DNA of 64,000 bases. Source: Caprella mutica (lineage: Eukaryota > Arthropoda > Malacostraca > Amphipoda > Caprellidae). The translations under genes and the position numbers were made by a program. The DNA lies in NCBI GenBank assembly GCA_947561585.1, contig CANNZV010000324.1, forward strand, positions 1 to 64,000. The letters are read 5' to 3'. The notes below the pieces were generated by a model. It was not told the origin of the DNA and did no database searches. It was given only the letters and a program-made list of their open reading frames with translations. Below, in pieces: positions 37,785 through 50,621 of this stretch. How positions within the stretch are numbered: position 1 is the first letter of the stretch; every line of letters starts with the position of its first letter.

Positions 37785-38282
37785 TTATTGTATATAATTC
37801 GTGTTTTGTTATTGTATATAATTCGTGTTTTGTTATTGTGTATAATTCGTGTTTTGTTATTGTGTATAATTCGTGTTTTGTTATTGTGTATGATTCGTGT
37901 TTTGTTATTGTGTATAATTCGTGTTTTGTTATTGTGTATGATTCGTGTTTTGTTATTGTGTATAATTCGTGTTTTGTTATTGTGTATAATTCGTGTTTTG
38001 TTATTGTGTATAATTCGTGTTTTGTTATTGTGTATGATTCGTGTTTTGTTATTGTGTATAATTCGTGTTTTGTTATTGTGTATGATTCGTGTTTTGTTAT
38101 TGTGTATGATTCGTGTTTTGTTATTGTGTATGATTCGTGTTTTGTTATTGTGTATAATTCGTGTTTTGTTATTGTGTATGATTCGTGTTTTGTTATTGTG
38201 TATAATTCGTGTTTTGTTATTGTGTATAATTCATATTTTGTTATTTTATTCATATTTTGTTATTGTATATAATTCGTGTTTA
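37785..38282. repeat. 24-bp minisatellite (TTGTTATTGTGTATAATTCG)
   Basis: About 21 units with TATAATTCG/TATGATTCG variants, ending about 270 bp before the homeobox exon. A multiple of three, so frames of 196 (+) and 172 (-) codons stay open (IRVLLLCI; TITKHELY). Artefacts. Confidence 0.95.
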
Positions 38283-38477
38283 TCTATTATATAAAGTTTG
38301 TGTTTTCGTGTTTTTCTGTTAGCTATATATATATAATTTTCATGTGTATATGTGTATGTATTAGTATTTTTATATTTTATTACCACCCAGAAAATTATGG
38401 TTTAAGGGAAAATCTCCACCGATAATTTTGTAGATAATAGTTATTGTCTTCCATTAGAACCGGTTTAATTATGTTAG

Positions 38478-39041
<564 letters not shown>

Positions 39042-39096
39042 AACTTCAGCAATTCTTCATTTTAAGTTTTAATTCAATATCTGTTTCCTAAGATCT

Positions 39097-39102
39097 AATA
39101 AA
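39097..39102 (+). terminator. Candidate polyadenylation signal of slouch
   Basis: AATAAA lies 56 bases after the stop codon of the homeobox exon, just before the CTCCTCTATAGTGAA repeats begin. If used, the 3' UTR would be very short and end before or inside the transposon-derived repeat. A distal signal is possible. Confidence 0.4.
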
Positions 39103-39110
39103 TTTGGGTA

Positions 39111-39339
39111 CAGTAAACCTCCTCTATAGTGAACTCCCCTATAGTGAACTCCTCTATAGTGAACTCCCCTATAGTGAACTCCTCTATAGTGAACTCCCCT
39201 ATAGTGAATGCGTTAGGATGTAGCATGAATAGTGAACAAATTTTATTTAGTCTGTCTTTATTTTTCTTAAACTGATTGCAATTCATCGCAGACTATAGAA
39301 AATTTGTTCACTACAGAGGCTTCTTCCTAACTCATTCAC
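39111..39339. mobile_element. Pogo/Tigger-like MITE just 3' of slouch
   Basis: The left terminus ACAGTAAACCTCCTCTATAG and the inverted right side TTCACTATAGAGG frame about 130 bp containing TTGTTCACTACAGAGGCTTC. The left end is itself amplified to six 15-bp units (CTCCTCTATAGTGAA, CTCCCCTATAGTGAA). A related element with TTGTTCACTATAGAGGCTAC lies at 54168-54235. CAGT-type ends and TA flanks suggest the Tc1/mariner superfamily. Confidence 0.6.
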
Positions 39340-40148
39340 TATAGAGGAGTTTACTATAGAGGGGTTCACTATAGAGGAGTTCACTATAGAGGAGTTCACT
39401 ATAGAGGAGTTAACTATAGAGGAGTTCACTATAGAGGAGTTCACTACAGAGGAGTTCACTATAGAGGAGTTCATTATAGAGCAGATCACTAAAGAGGAGT
39501 TCACTATAGAGGAGTTCACTATAGAGGAGTTCACTATAGAGGAGTTCACTATAGAGGGGATCACTAAAGAGGAGTTCACTATAGAGGAGTTCACTATAGA
39601 GGAGTTCACTATAGAGGAGTTCACTATAGAGGGGATCACTAAAGAGGAGTTCACTATAGAGGAGTTCACTATAGAGGAGTTCACTATAGAGGAGTTCACT
39701 ATAGAGGGGATCACTAAAGAGGAGTTCACTATAGAGGAGTTCACTATAGAGGAGTTCACTATAGAGGAGTTCACTATAGAGGAGTTCACTATAGAGGGGA
39801 TCACTAAAGAGGAGTTCACTATAGAGGAGTTCACTATAGAGGAGTTCACTATAGAGGAGTTCACTATAGAGGAGTTCACTATAGAGGGGATCACTAAAGA
39901 GGAGTTCACTATAGAGGAGTTCACTATAGAGGAGTTCACAATAGAGGAGTTCACTATAGAGGAGTTCACTATAGAGGGGATCACTAAAGAGGAGTTCACT
40001 ATAGAGGAGTTCACTATAGAGGAGTTCACTATAGAGGAGTTCACTATAGAGGAGTTCACTATAGAGGGGATCACTAAAGATGAGTTCACTATAGAGGAGT
40101 TCACTATAGAGGAGTTCACTATAGAGGAGTTCACTATAGAGGAGTTCA
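39340..40148. repeat. 15-bp minisatellite (TTCACTATAGAGGAG), amplified MITE end
   Basis: About 54 units, inverted with respect to the six units at 39117-39205. A higher-order unit of 75 to 90 bp is marked by the variant GATCACTAAAGAGGAG following GGG. The minus strand stays open (288 codons, IVNSS repeat), an artefact. It begins about 300 bp after the slouch stop and may lie in or beyond its 3' UTR. Confidence 0.95.
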
Positions 40149-40464
40149 CGATACGGAAAACATCTTAAATATTGCGTAATCTACACTCAATTTTAAAATA
40201 CGAATTTCAACCAATATTTTATTTTAACTTTGAAAAAACTGCTCTTCTTGGAAAAATTTGTTTAATTAATATAATTCAATAACTAAATATTAATTTTGTT
40301 CACGTAAAATTATGAACAATTGGAATGTTATTAAAAAATATGTTATTTAGCTACTATAAGTTTATAATTTTATTGAAATTGTAAAAATTAAAGGTAGTAA
40401 CATTAATAATTTTGTTATTAAATCGATGTTAATGATTAGTTACGCCAAAGATTGTTTAAAAAGA
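40149..40464. other. AT-rich spacer
   Basis: Nothing recognised. Confidence 0.5.
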
Positions 40465-40531
40465 ACTTATGGTGGGGCCATAGAAGATAAAGAGGGTCCC
40501 CTCTCAATCTTATATGGCCCCACCATAACTT
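40465..40531. mobile_element. Solo hairpin of the TTATGGTGGGGCCAT family
   Basis: ACTTATGGTGGGGCCATAGA with the inverted TATATGGCCCCACCATAACT; isolated foldback copy. Confidence 0.75.
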
Positions 40532-40889
40532 TCTCTAATGGTCCGGAATAAAATTGACAAGAAACATAGTGACATTTTACTGTAGAATAAAATTAAAACT
40601 ATTCTCCAAAATGAAATATCTTAAAGGATTGAAACTACAGAATTTACTAACTAATAAAACATGAATTTATTTGTTATTCACTAATATACAAAAGCAATAT
40701 AATTTTATATTGTGATTTAACGAAATAAGTTCCATGGTATTTCCAAACATTTTATCTAATTATAAGAACATAAATGTAAATATACTGTCATCGTGTAAAT
40801 TTATCATATAAATATATACATACATCTCTCAATCAAATTTTTTTTAACATTCTTAAATAAGGAAAATTATTAATAATAACAATGGAAAT

Positions 40890-41415
40890 AAAGGTTCCTG
40901 GATATTGTCCAATCAACCAACTAAATTTCAGACAATTTCGTTGAATACTATTAGAGTTATTGAGTTATTAATGACCTTGACCTTTGACCCGTTCGCTCCC
41001 AAAATATGATCAAATGATTGCTGGACATTGACCAATCTTCCCACCAAATTTCAGACAAGTTGGTTGAATACCTATTTAGTTATTGAGTTATAAATGGCCT
41101 TGACCTTGATCTTTGACCTCTGACCCGATCGCTCCCAAAATCTAACAAAATGGTTCCTGTATATTGACCAACCGTCTCACCAAGTTCAATGCCATATGGT
41201 GCAACACTTTTTGAGTTATAAATGACCATGACCTTGACCTTTGACCGGGTCGCTCTTAAAATTCTACCAGCAGGTCACTGGACATTGACCAATCGTTTCA
41301 AATCAAATTTCAGGCAATTCGGTTATGCGAACACTTTTTTCTGTTATGCGAATAGCGAGATGATAAATAAATGAATGCCGTCTATAATATAACCTTTCCG
41401 CATTCTGCGAAGGTA
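40890..41415. repeat. Interspersed repeat (GACCTTGACCTTTGACC family), copy 1
   Basis: Contains four diverged internal units of about 110 bp, each with GAGTTAT-AATGACC, GACCTTGACCTTTGACC, CGCTCCCAAAAT and ACATTGACCAATC. It ends TTATGCGAATAGCGAGATGA ... CCGCATTCTGCGAAGGTAA. Other copies lie at 48340-48715 (inverted) and 59960-60540. Non-coding; family unidentified. Confidence 0.75.
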
Positions 41416-41515
41416 AATAGGAAGGAAATAATTATATAAATGCCCAACAATTCATCAATAATTAATAAAATGAATTTTAATTATGATATAAATTAATTCT
41501 TTCAGAATATCAGAA

Positions 41516-44500
41516 TAGATCCATGAAAGATTTTCCATTAGCAGTTGGTATTACTCCACTAGATCTATGAAAGATATTCCAGCAGTTGGTATTACTCCAC
41601 TAGATCTATGAAAGGTATTCCAGCAGTTGGTATCACTCCACTAGATCCATGAAAGATATTCCAGCAGTTGGTATTACTCCACTAGATCCATGAAAGGTAT
41701 TCCAGCAGTTGGTATTACTCCACTAGATCTATAAAAGATATTCCAGCAGTTGGTATTACTCCACTAGATCTATAAAAGATATTCCATTAGCAGTTGGTAT
41801 TACTCCACTAGATCTATGAAAGATATTCCAACAGTTGGTATTACTCCACTAGATCTATCAAAGATATTCCAGCAGTTGGTATTACTCCACCAGATCTATG
41901 AAAGGTATTCCAGCAGTTGGTATTACTCCACTAGATCCATGAAAGGTATTCCAGCAGTTGGTATTACTCCACTAGATCTATAAAAGATATTCCAGCAGTT
42001 GGTATTACTCCACTAGATCTATAAAAGATATTCCATTAGCAGTTGGTATTACTCCACTAGATCTATGAAAGATATTCCAACAGTTGGTATTACTCCACTA
42101 GATCTATCAAAGATATTCCAGCAGTTGGTATTACTCCACTAGATCTGTGAAAGATAGTCCAGCAGTTGGTATTACTCCACTAGATCTATCAAAGATATTC
42201 CAGCAGTTGGTATTACTCCACTAGATCTATAAAAGATATTCCAGCAGTTGGTATTACTCCACTAGATCCATGAAAGATATTCCAGAAGTTGGTATTACTC
42301 CACTAGATCTATGAAAGGTATTCCAGTAATTGGTATTACTCCACTAGATCTATCAAAGATATTCCAACAGTTGGTATTACTCCACTAGATCTATCAAAGA
42401 TATTCCAGCAGTTGGTATTACTCCACTAGATCTAAGAAAGATAGTCCAGCAGTTGGTATTACTCCACTAGATCTATAAAAGATATTCCATTAGCAGTTGG
42501 TATTACTCCACTAGATCTATAAAAGATATTCCATTAGCAGTTGGTATTACTCCACCAGATCTATGAAAGGTATTCCAGCAGTTGGTATTACTCCACTAGA
42601 TCCATGAAAGGTATTCCAGCAGTTGGTATTACTCCACTAGATCCATGAAAGATATTCCAGCAGTTGGTATTACTCCACTAGATCTATGAAAGGTATTCCA
42701 GCAGTTGGTATTACTCCACTAGATCTATAAAAGATATTCCAGCAGTTGGTATTACTCCACTAGATCTATGAAAGGTATTCCAGCAGTTGGTATTACTCCA
42801 CTAGATCTATGAAAGATATTCCAGCAGTTGGTATTACTCCACTAGATCTATGAAAGGTATTCCAGCAGTTGGTATTACTCCACTAGATCTATAAAAGATA
42901 TTCCAGCAGTTGGTATTACTCCACTAGATCTATGAAAGGTATTCCAGCAGTTGGTATTACTCCACTAGATCTATGAAAGATATTCCAGCAGTTGGTATTA
43001 CTCCACCAGATCTATGAAAGGTATTCCAGCAGTTGGTATTACTCCACTAGATCCATGAAAGGTATTTCAGCAGTTGGTATTACTCCACTAGATCTATAAA
43101 AGATATTCCAGCAGTTGGTATTACTCCACTAGATCTATAAAAGATATTCCATTAGCAGTTGGTATTACTCCACTAGATCTATGAAAGGTATTCCAGCAGT
43201 TGGTATTACTCCACTAGATCTATGAAAGATATTCCAGCAGTTGGTATTACTCCACCAGATCTATGAAAGGTATTCCAGCAGTTGGTATTACTCCACTAGA
43301 TCCATGAAAGGTATTCCAGCAGTTGGTATTACTCCACTAGATCTATAAAAGATATTCCAGCAGTTGGTATTACTCCACTAGATCTATAAAAGATATTCCA
43401 TTAGCAGTTGGTATTACTCCACTAGATCTATAAAAGATATTCCATTAGCAGTTGGTATTACTCCACTAGATCTATGAAAGATATTCCAACAGTTGGTATT
43501 ACTCCACTAGATCTATCAAAGATATTCCAGCAGTTGGTATTACTCCACTAGATCTAAGAAAGATAGTCCAGAAGTTGGTATTACTCCACTAGATCTATCA
43601 AAGATATTCCAGCAGTTGGTATTACTCCACTAGATCTATAAAAGATATTCCATTAGCAGTTGGTATTACTCCACTAGATCTATAAAAGATATTCCATTAG
43701 CAGTTGGTATTACTCCACCAGATCTATGAAAGGTATTCCAGCAGTTGGTATTACTCCACTAGATCCATGAAAGGTATTCCAGCAGTTGGTATTACTCCAC
43801 TAGATCTATAAAAGATATTCCAGCAGTTGGTATTACTCCACTAGATCTATAAAAGATATTCCATTAGCAGTTGGTATTACTCCACTAGATCTATAAAAGA
43901 TATTCTATTAGCAGTTGGTATTACTCCACTAGAGCTATAAAAGATATTCCATTAGCAGTTGGTATTACTCCACTAGATCTATGAAAGATATTCCAACAGT
44001 TGGTATTACTCCACTAGATCTATCAAAGATATTCCAGCAGTTGGTATTACTCCACTAGATCTGTGAAAGATAGTCCAGCAGTTGGTATTACTCCACTAGA
44101 TCTATCAAAGATATTCCAGCAGTTGGTATTACTCCACTAGATCTATAAAAGATATTCCAGTAGTTGGTATTACTCCACTAGATCCATGAAAGATATTCCA
44201 GCAGTTGGTATTACTCCACTAGATCTATGAAAGGTATTCCAGTAATTGGTATTACTCCACTAGATCTATGAAAGATATTCCAGCAGTTGGTATTACTCCA
44301 CTAGATCTATGAAAGATATTCCAGCAGTTGGTATTACTCCACCAGATCTATGAAAGGTATTCCAGCAGTTGGTATTACTCCACTAGATCCATGAAAGGTA
44401 TTCCAGCAGTTGGTATTACTCCACTAGATCTATAAAAGATATTCCAGCAGTTGGTATTACTCCACTAGATCTATAAAAGATATTCCATTAGCAGTTGGTA

Positions 44501-46423
44501 TTACTCCACTAGATCTATGAAAGATATTCCAACAGTTGGTATTACTCCACTAGATCTATCAAAGATATTCCAGCAGTTGGTATTACTCCACTAGATCTGT
44601 GAAAGATAGTCCAGCAGTTGGTATTACTCCACTAGATCTATCAAAGATATTCCAGCAGTTGGTATTACTCCACTAGATCTATAAAAGATATTCCAGCAGT
44701 TGGTATTACTCCACTAGATCCATGAAAGATATTCCAGAAGTTGGTATTACTCCACTAGATCTATGAAAGGTATTCCAGTAATTGGTATTACTCCACTAGA
44801 TCTATCAAAGATATTCCAACAGTTGGTATTACTCCACTAGATCTATCAAAGATATTCCAGCAGTTGGTATTACTCCACTAGATCTAAGAAAGATAGTCCA
44901 GCAGTTGGTATTACTCCACTAGATCTATAAAAGATATTCCATTAGCAGTTGGTATTACTCCACTAGATCTATAAAAGATATTCCATTAGCAGTTGGTATT
45001 ACTCCACCAGATCTATGAAAGGTATTCCAGCAGTTGGTATTACTCCACTAGATCCATGAAAGGTATTCCAGCAGTTGGTATTACTCCACTAGATCTATAA
45101 AAGATATTCCAGCAGTTGGTATTACTCCACTAGATCTATAAAAGATATTCCATTAGCAGTTGGTATTACTCCACTAGATCTATAAAAGATATTCCATTAG
45201 CAGTTGGTATTACTCCACTAGATCTATAAAAGATATTCCATTAGCAGTTGGTATTACTCCACTAGATCTATGAAAGATATTCCAACAGTTGGTATTACTC
45301 CACTAGATCTATCAAAGATATTCCAGCAGTTGGTATTACTCCACTAGATCTGTGAAAGATAGTCCAGCAGTTGGTATTACTCCACTAGATCTATCAAAGA
45401 TATTCCAGCAGTTGGTATTACTCCACTAGATCTATAAAAGATATTCCAGCAGTTGGTATTACTCCACTAGATCCATGAAAGATATTCCAGCAGTTGGTAT
45501 TACTCCACTAGATCTATGAAAGGTATTCCAGTAATTGGTATTACTCCACTAGATCTATGAAAGATATTCCAGCAGTTGGTATTACTCCACTAGATCCATG
45601 AAAGGTATTCCAGCAGTTGGTATTACTCCACTAGATCTATAAAAGATATTCCAGCAGTTGGTATTACTCCACTAGATCTATAAAAGATATTCCATTAGCA
45701 GTTGGTATTACTCCACTAGATCTATAAAAGATATTCCAACAGTTGGTATTACTCCACTAGATCTATCAAAGATATTCCAGCAGTTGGTATTACTCCACTA
45801 GATCTATCAAAGATAGTCCAGCAGTTGGTATTACTCCACTAGATCTATCAAAGATATTCCAGCAGTTGGTATTACTCCACTAGATCTATGAAAGATATTC
45901 CAGCAGTTGGTATTACTCCACTAGATCCATGAAAGATATTCCAGCAGTTGGTATTACTCCACTAGATCTATCAAAGATATTCCATTAGCAGTTGGTATTA
46001 CTCCACTAGATCTATGAAAGATATTCCAACAGTTGGTATTACTCCACTAGATCTATCAAAGATATTCCAGCAGTTGGTATTACTCCACTAGATCTATCAA
46101 AGATATTCCAGCAATTGGTATTACTCCACTAGATCTATAAAAGATATTCCAGTAATTGGTATTACTCCACTAGATCTATAAAAGATATTCCAGTAATTGG
46201 TATTACTCCACTAGATCTATAAAAGATATTCCAGTAATTTGTATTACTCCACTAGATCTATAAAAGATATTCCAGTAATTGGTATTACTCCACTAGATCT
46301 ATCAAAGATATTCCAGTAATTGGTATTACTCCACTAGATCTATCAAAGATATTCCAGCAATTGGTATTACTCCACTAGATCTATCAAAGATATTTCAGCA
46401 ATTGGTATTACTCCACTAGATCT
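41516..46423. repeat. 4.9-kb array of 41/44-bp units with higher-order structure
   Basis: About 118 units of TATTACTCCACTAGATCTAT, GAAAGATATTCC and AGCAGTTGG, with a 3-bp longer variant (ATTAGCAGTTGG). Ordered variants (CAACAG, ATCAAAG, CTGTGAAAGATAGTCC, AGTAATTGG, CACCAGATC) recur in the same sequence several times, for example from 42070, 43990, 44520 and 45280, so blocks of many units were duplicated. Both edges are more degenerate. TAG/TAA/TGA in the units block coding. Confidence 0.97.
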
Positions 46424-46769
46424 CTGAGCAATAATCACGAAATGGACATAATTTCCATACTCCATATTTAGCAGTTAACGATAGCTATCATTTAGCAATT
46501 TAATTGCTATAGAAAAACTTCTCCGGCAAATGGCGCTCTCCCCAAACAATCAGGAGTTTTTACCTTTTCCAGAGAGGGGAGCTAGATGCAGTCAGTGAAA
46601 CTACCGTGACGTATTTCACGCAAGATTACCGAAGGAGTCGCGTCCACTGAGAAGCTTTGCGTCCTTCTTCTTCGAAAAGTGAACCAAAATTTGATACAGA
46701 ATAAGGAATCGTAGCGACAATATATAGAGACTACGTAATAAGCACCTTCTGAAATATGGAAGGACATAT
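46424..46769. other. Complex non-coding stretch
   Basis: The minus-strand open frame at 46582-46767 (with FRRRRTQSFSVDATPSVI and LREIRHGSFTDCI) looks more protein-like than its surroundings, but I recognise no family. It may be a remnant of a mobile element. Confidence 0.35.
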
Positions 46770-47226
46770 TTGAACGGAGGTTTGGCGGAAGGACATTGGG
46801 CTAAAAGGACATTTGGCCGAAATATCTATATTTTTTGAAAACATGGGATAGTTAAAGTTGTTAAATAATAACTTTAATCAATAAAATAACCAATGGTAAC
46901 AAGTTCGAAAGTATGAAGAGAAGCTTTTCCCCCTCTTATATCTGCGATAAAATCCAAGATTATGAAAAAAATCAAATTGTTGAGCAATAAATGCTTGTAG
47001 TTCGTAACATGGATACACATTATGTACACATCCAAATTAATTTTCATTTCTATAAAAAAACTTTTAATTCCTCGCAAATAAAATTTATAATCAAATTAAA
47101 CGGAGGCTGCAGTTCGTATTATGGATTTACATTGAATAAAATCTTTCGGCCGAGTGTCCGTTCAGCCAAATTTACGCCAAATCTACTTTCGGCAAAATGT
47201 CCGTTCAGCCGAGTGTCCGCGAACAC
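46770..47226. mobile_element. DNA-transposon-like element with TTCGGCC ends
   Basis: The left side holds GTTTGGCGGAAGGACATTGG and AGGACATTTGGCCGAAAT. The right side holds the inverted words TTCGGCCGAGTGTCCGTTCA, TTCGGCAAAATGTCCGTTCA and GCCGAGTGTCC. Multiple short subterminal repeats in opposite orientation are typical of a non-autonomous DNA transposon. The interior is AT-rich and non-coding. Confidence 0.6.
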
Positions 47227-47233
47227 AGAAATA

Positions 47234-47429
47234 CAGGGTGACCCACAAAAAAGTGTACCCACTTTAAAATTGATATAAATATCGTATTCATAAGTAGTTA
47301 AAGAATGAGTTGAAGTAAATGCAAAAATTAGATTTTTTATCCATTTCACCACCGTCATTGCTTAAGATTGTACGAGTAAGATATTTATATTAATTCAAAC
47401 TTGGATACACTTTTTTGTGGGTCACCCAG
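47234..47429. mobile_element. MITE with CAGGGTGACCCACA ends
   Basis: The 196-bp element has inverted ends CAGGGTGACCCACAAAAAAG and CTTTTTTGTGGGTCACCCAG, flanked by TA on both sides: mariner-like target duplication. It shares its ends with the long hairpin at 60709-61452. Confidence 0.8.
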
Positions 47430-47587
47430 TATATCAAATCGACTGTGATTGAACAATAATTTTTACAGTTTTAACAATTTTCATTATATAACAGACATTT
47501 AACAGATTATAGGTATACATATATAAAAAAATTAAAAAATGAATAGTAATAAATCTAACATAATAGTATATTATATTTTGATGATAA

Positions 47588-47690
47588 AATGATCAGTCCC
47601 TCTTTCCAATTCCCTCTTTCCACTCCCTCTTTCTATTCCCTCTTTCCACTCCCTCTTTCTACACCTCTTTCCACTCCCCTTTCACTCTTT
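47588..47690. repeat. Pyrimidine-rich short repeat
   Basis: CCCTCTTTCCACTCCCTCTT-type units of 10-20 bp, irregular. Confidence 0.6.
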
Positions 47691-47879
47691 CATTTTCCAG
47701 ACAAACACTGTAGGTGTGAATTACTCTCATCTCCAAACTCTGGCCATTTCTGTCAAACTTTTCATCTCACTTGCAACTCGGGCCTAAAAATCTAAACTTG
47801 TGACCTGTGAATGTTACAAACACACCGCCACTTTGCTCATAAACCCTCCCCCGGTGGGGGGGGGGGGAGTTGTTCAGGG

Positions 47880-48126
47880 AATTGATGAAGAAGAAAGAAG
47901 AGGGATTACGGTAACGAAAGAGGAGAATGGAAATAAAGAAGAAGAAAGAAGTGGGATGACGTTAACGAAAGAGGAGAAGGGAAATAAAGAAGAAAAAAGA
48001 AGAGGGATGACGGTGACGAAAGAGGAGAAGGGAAATAAAGAAGAAGAAAGAAGTGGGATGACGGTAACGAAAGAGGAGAAGGGAAATAAAGAAGAAAGAA
48101 GAGGGATGAATTTAACAAAAGAGTAG
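47880..48126. repeat. 51-bp purine-rich repeat
   Basis: Five units containing GAAGAAAGAAGTGGGATGAC and GTAACGAAAGAGGAGAAGGG, one shortened by 3 bp. Frames on both strands stay open (EERSGMTVTKEEKGNK on +), length 108 codons. No family is recognised and I treat it as a repeat artefact. Confidence 0.88.
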
Positions 48127-48339
48127 AAAAGGAGTAACAAGAACAGGTAAAAATGAAGAGGTTTTAATAAAGGATGAAGGAATTTGAAGGGAGGAACGTT
48201 GATGTTTGGTGATTTTGTTGTTGAGAAGGGGATAGATGAGAATTAATTATTGAAGAGGTTTTAGAAAATAATTTGAAAAATTGTAAGGAGAGGAAACAGG
48301 CTTTAGAATTCATCACCTTCGCCAATTTTTGTGGTATAT
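48127..48339. other. Spacer
   Basis: Purine-rich decay of the neighbouring array, no gene. Confidence 0.4.
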
Positions 48340-48715
48340 ATTTATTTATTGCCTTTGCAGATTGCGGAATTTACATTTTAGTGGGCATTTCTATATTTAT
48401 TTATCATCTTGTTATTCGCATAACTAAAAAAGTATTGAACCAAATTGCCTGAAATTTGTTGAGACGATTGGTCATTATCCAAGATCCATCTGGTTAGATA
48501 TTTGGAGCGAACGGGTCAAAGATCAAGGTCAAGATCATTTATAAGTCAATAATTCAAAAATTTTCACCCAAATTGAATGAAATTTCAAATTTCTTATTCA
48601 GGAATCACTTTATTAGATTTTGGGAGCGAACAGAGGTCATATAAAACCCATGGATTATTGGATTGCCCATGTCACTTATGAACGGTGGCGAAGGTATGCG
48701 CTTTAAGAGTGTTCG
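48340..48715. repeat. Interspersed GACCTTGACC repeat, copy 2 (inverted)
   Basis: CTTGTTATTCGCATAACT, TGGGAGCGAACAGAGGTCA, GGGTCAAAGATCAAGGTCAA and CCTTCGCC mark the inverted relation to 40890-41415. It begins TTTGCAGATTGCGGAA and ends near GGCGAAGGTATGCG. Confidence 0.7.
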
Positions 48716-49159
48716 TCATCTAGTTTATTATATTTTGAAGAAGATAACACTAGAATTTGATTTGATATGTTAAAAAAATATTTAATAAAAATATATCAAA
48801 TATCAAATATAAACTATAAAAGTGTTTATAATATCATAACTATTTTTTCGAACTTTCTGTTTTAAATTGCAATCTAGGAAACAATTAGGTATGTATAAAC
48901 TTAAACTGTCTAAAATATATATTCCTAATAAAAAACCTACTTCACTCGGTTTGTTCTAAGAACATTATTAATTAATTAGCATAAAAAGTTCTAGTTGAAG
49001 ACACACGAAGGCAAAAGAGAGAAGACGTGACAGAGGAAGTTTTTACGTTGCTGATCGCTTGCTGTCACTGAGCTAATTGTAATTAATTAAATGGCTTCTA
49101 ATTAGTTAAGGTAGGCACTTATTCTACAGCTTAAAAAACTATTGGTGAAGATACTCTAG
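48716..49159. other. AT-rich spacer
   Basis: No gene; 48990-49080 slightly more complex. Confidence 0.45.
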
Positions 49160-49512
49160 AGAAAGTGTTATGGTGGGGCCATAGAAGATTGAGAGAGAAA
49201 GTTATGGTGGGGCCATAAAAGATTGAGAGAGAAAGTTATGGTGGGGCCATAGAAGATTGAGAGAGAAAGTTATGGTGGGGCCATAAAAGATTGAGAGAGG
49301 AAGTTATGGTGGGGCCATAGAAGACGGAGAAGGGAAGTGTTATGGTGGGGCCATAGAAGACGGAGAAGGGAAGTGTAATGGTGGGGCCATAGAAGACGGA
49401 GAAGGGAAGTGTTATGGTGGGGCCATAGAAGACGGAGAAGGGAAGTGTTATGGTGGGGTCATAGAAGATTGAGAGAGAAAATTATGGTGGGGTTATAGAA
49501 GATTGAGAGGGA
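49160..49512. repeat. TTATGGTGGGGCCATAGAAG satellite array
   Basis: Eleven units. The first five and the last carry GATTGAGAGAGAAAG spacers, the middle ones GACGGAGAAGGGAAGTG spacers, so two unit types were amplified in blocks. Confidence 0.93.
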
Positions 49513-49650
49513 TAACATGTCGGTATTATAACCAGTGTGTTAATTCACGTTGTAGATATTAAAAAATGTATATTCATATTAAAAAAAAATCAATTGTACA
49601 GGAATATAGATTGATTTTTTATTCTACTAAAATTTTTTCCTATTTTATTT

Positions 49651-50160
49651 AGCATAAGGTTGAATTTCTATTCAATTTATTAACATAATAGCCTTTATAT
49701 CATTTTCTATAGTTTTTATAACCCGTATACCGAGTCAAAGACTTTTCCTCTTTTTCTGAAAGGCTTAACTTACGTACCATACACAAACACAATTAGAATA
49801 TAGTTATATTTAAAACATTTTCACTAAAACTCAAATAACTCAAGAAAAAAAGAATGATTGACAGACAACTTAGACAATGGGTTTCTTCATGTTTGTCTCA
49901 CACTAAGGAATGTCCTTAAATAAAGCATAAAATAATTAAATTTGATTCAAAAGATTCATAATAATCAGCACCTTCATATTTAAATAGGATTCAAAAATTT
50001 TAGTTTGAAAAATTCTATATTCAAATTTTTCTTTGTGTTCGTACGTACGTTACGCCTTTCAGAAAAAGAGGAAAAGTCTTTGACTCGGTATACGGGTTAT
50101 AAAAACTATATAAAATGATCTAAAGGCTATTATAATAATAAATTAAATAGAAATTCAAGA
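49651..50160. mobile_element. Foldback element (TTTGACTCGGTATACGGG family)
   Basis: Left arm 49651-49768 (AAGGTTGAATTTCTATTCAA, ACCCGTATACCGAGTCAAAG, CTCTTTTTCTGAAAGGC) and right arm 50054-50160 are near-perfect inverted copies around about 285 bp of AT-rich loop. No transposase. A single arm also lies at 10985-11098. Confidence 0.8.
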
Positions 50161-50621
50161 AACCTACTATAGTTGTGTTTGGTCTATTTTTTTCACCGCT
50201 TGATCCTGACGATGAATCTTTTTATTCAATTGTTCAACAAAAACCATCACCGTTGAGTCTATAATTACCGCTAGAAGATGATGTGGTAATTAGCCTTTAG
50301 TTAGGTATCGCTTTCAAAGACTGCCTACACAGTTAGTCAGTCACGCTCATTTAAAGTGACTCTGACAAGTACGGCCCCTCGCAGAGTCATCTGTCGCACA
50401 CATGAGTCACAGCAAAAAATAACACCTACCTAGTTTGTATGATAGAAAAGGAATAGCCTTATAATTAGTATTCTCAGAAAATAAATAGAAATTAATGATA
50501 TAATTGTGTACGTAATTTAAAGAAATATATTTAAAAAATTCTCAGAAAATAAATAGAAATTAATGATATAATTGTGTACGTAATTTAAAGAAATATATTT
50601 AAAAAATGTATAAATTATTAG
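50161..50621. other. Spacer with a direct duplication
   Basis: A 68-bp segment (from TTCTCAGAAAATAAATAGAA to AAATATATTTAAAAAA) is duplicated in tandem at 50470-50606. No gene. Confidence 0.6.

Noticed and set aside
39283..40149. 288-codon minus-strand IVNSS repeat frame
   Set aside because: A 15-bp array derived from a MITE end; no start context or non-repeat domain.
47800..48126. Charged coiled-coil protein of 108 codons
   Set aside because: A 51-bp purine repeat open on both strands, starting in unrelated sequence, with no conserved domain.
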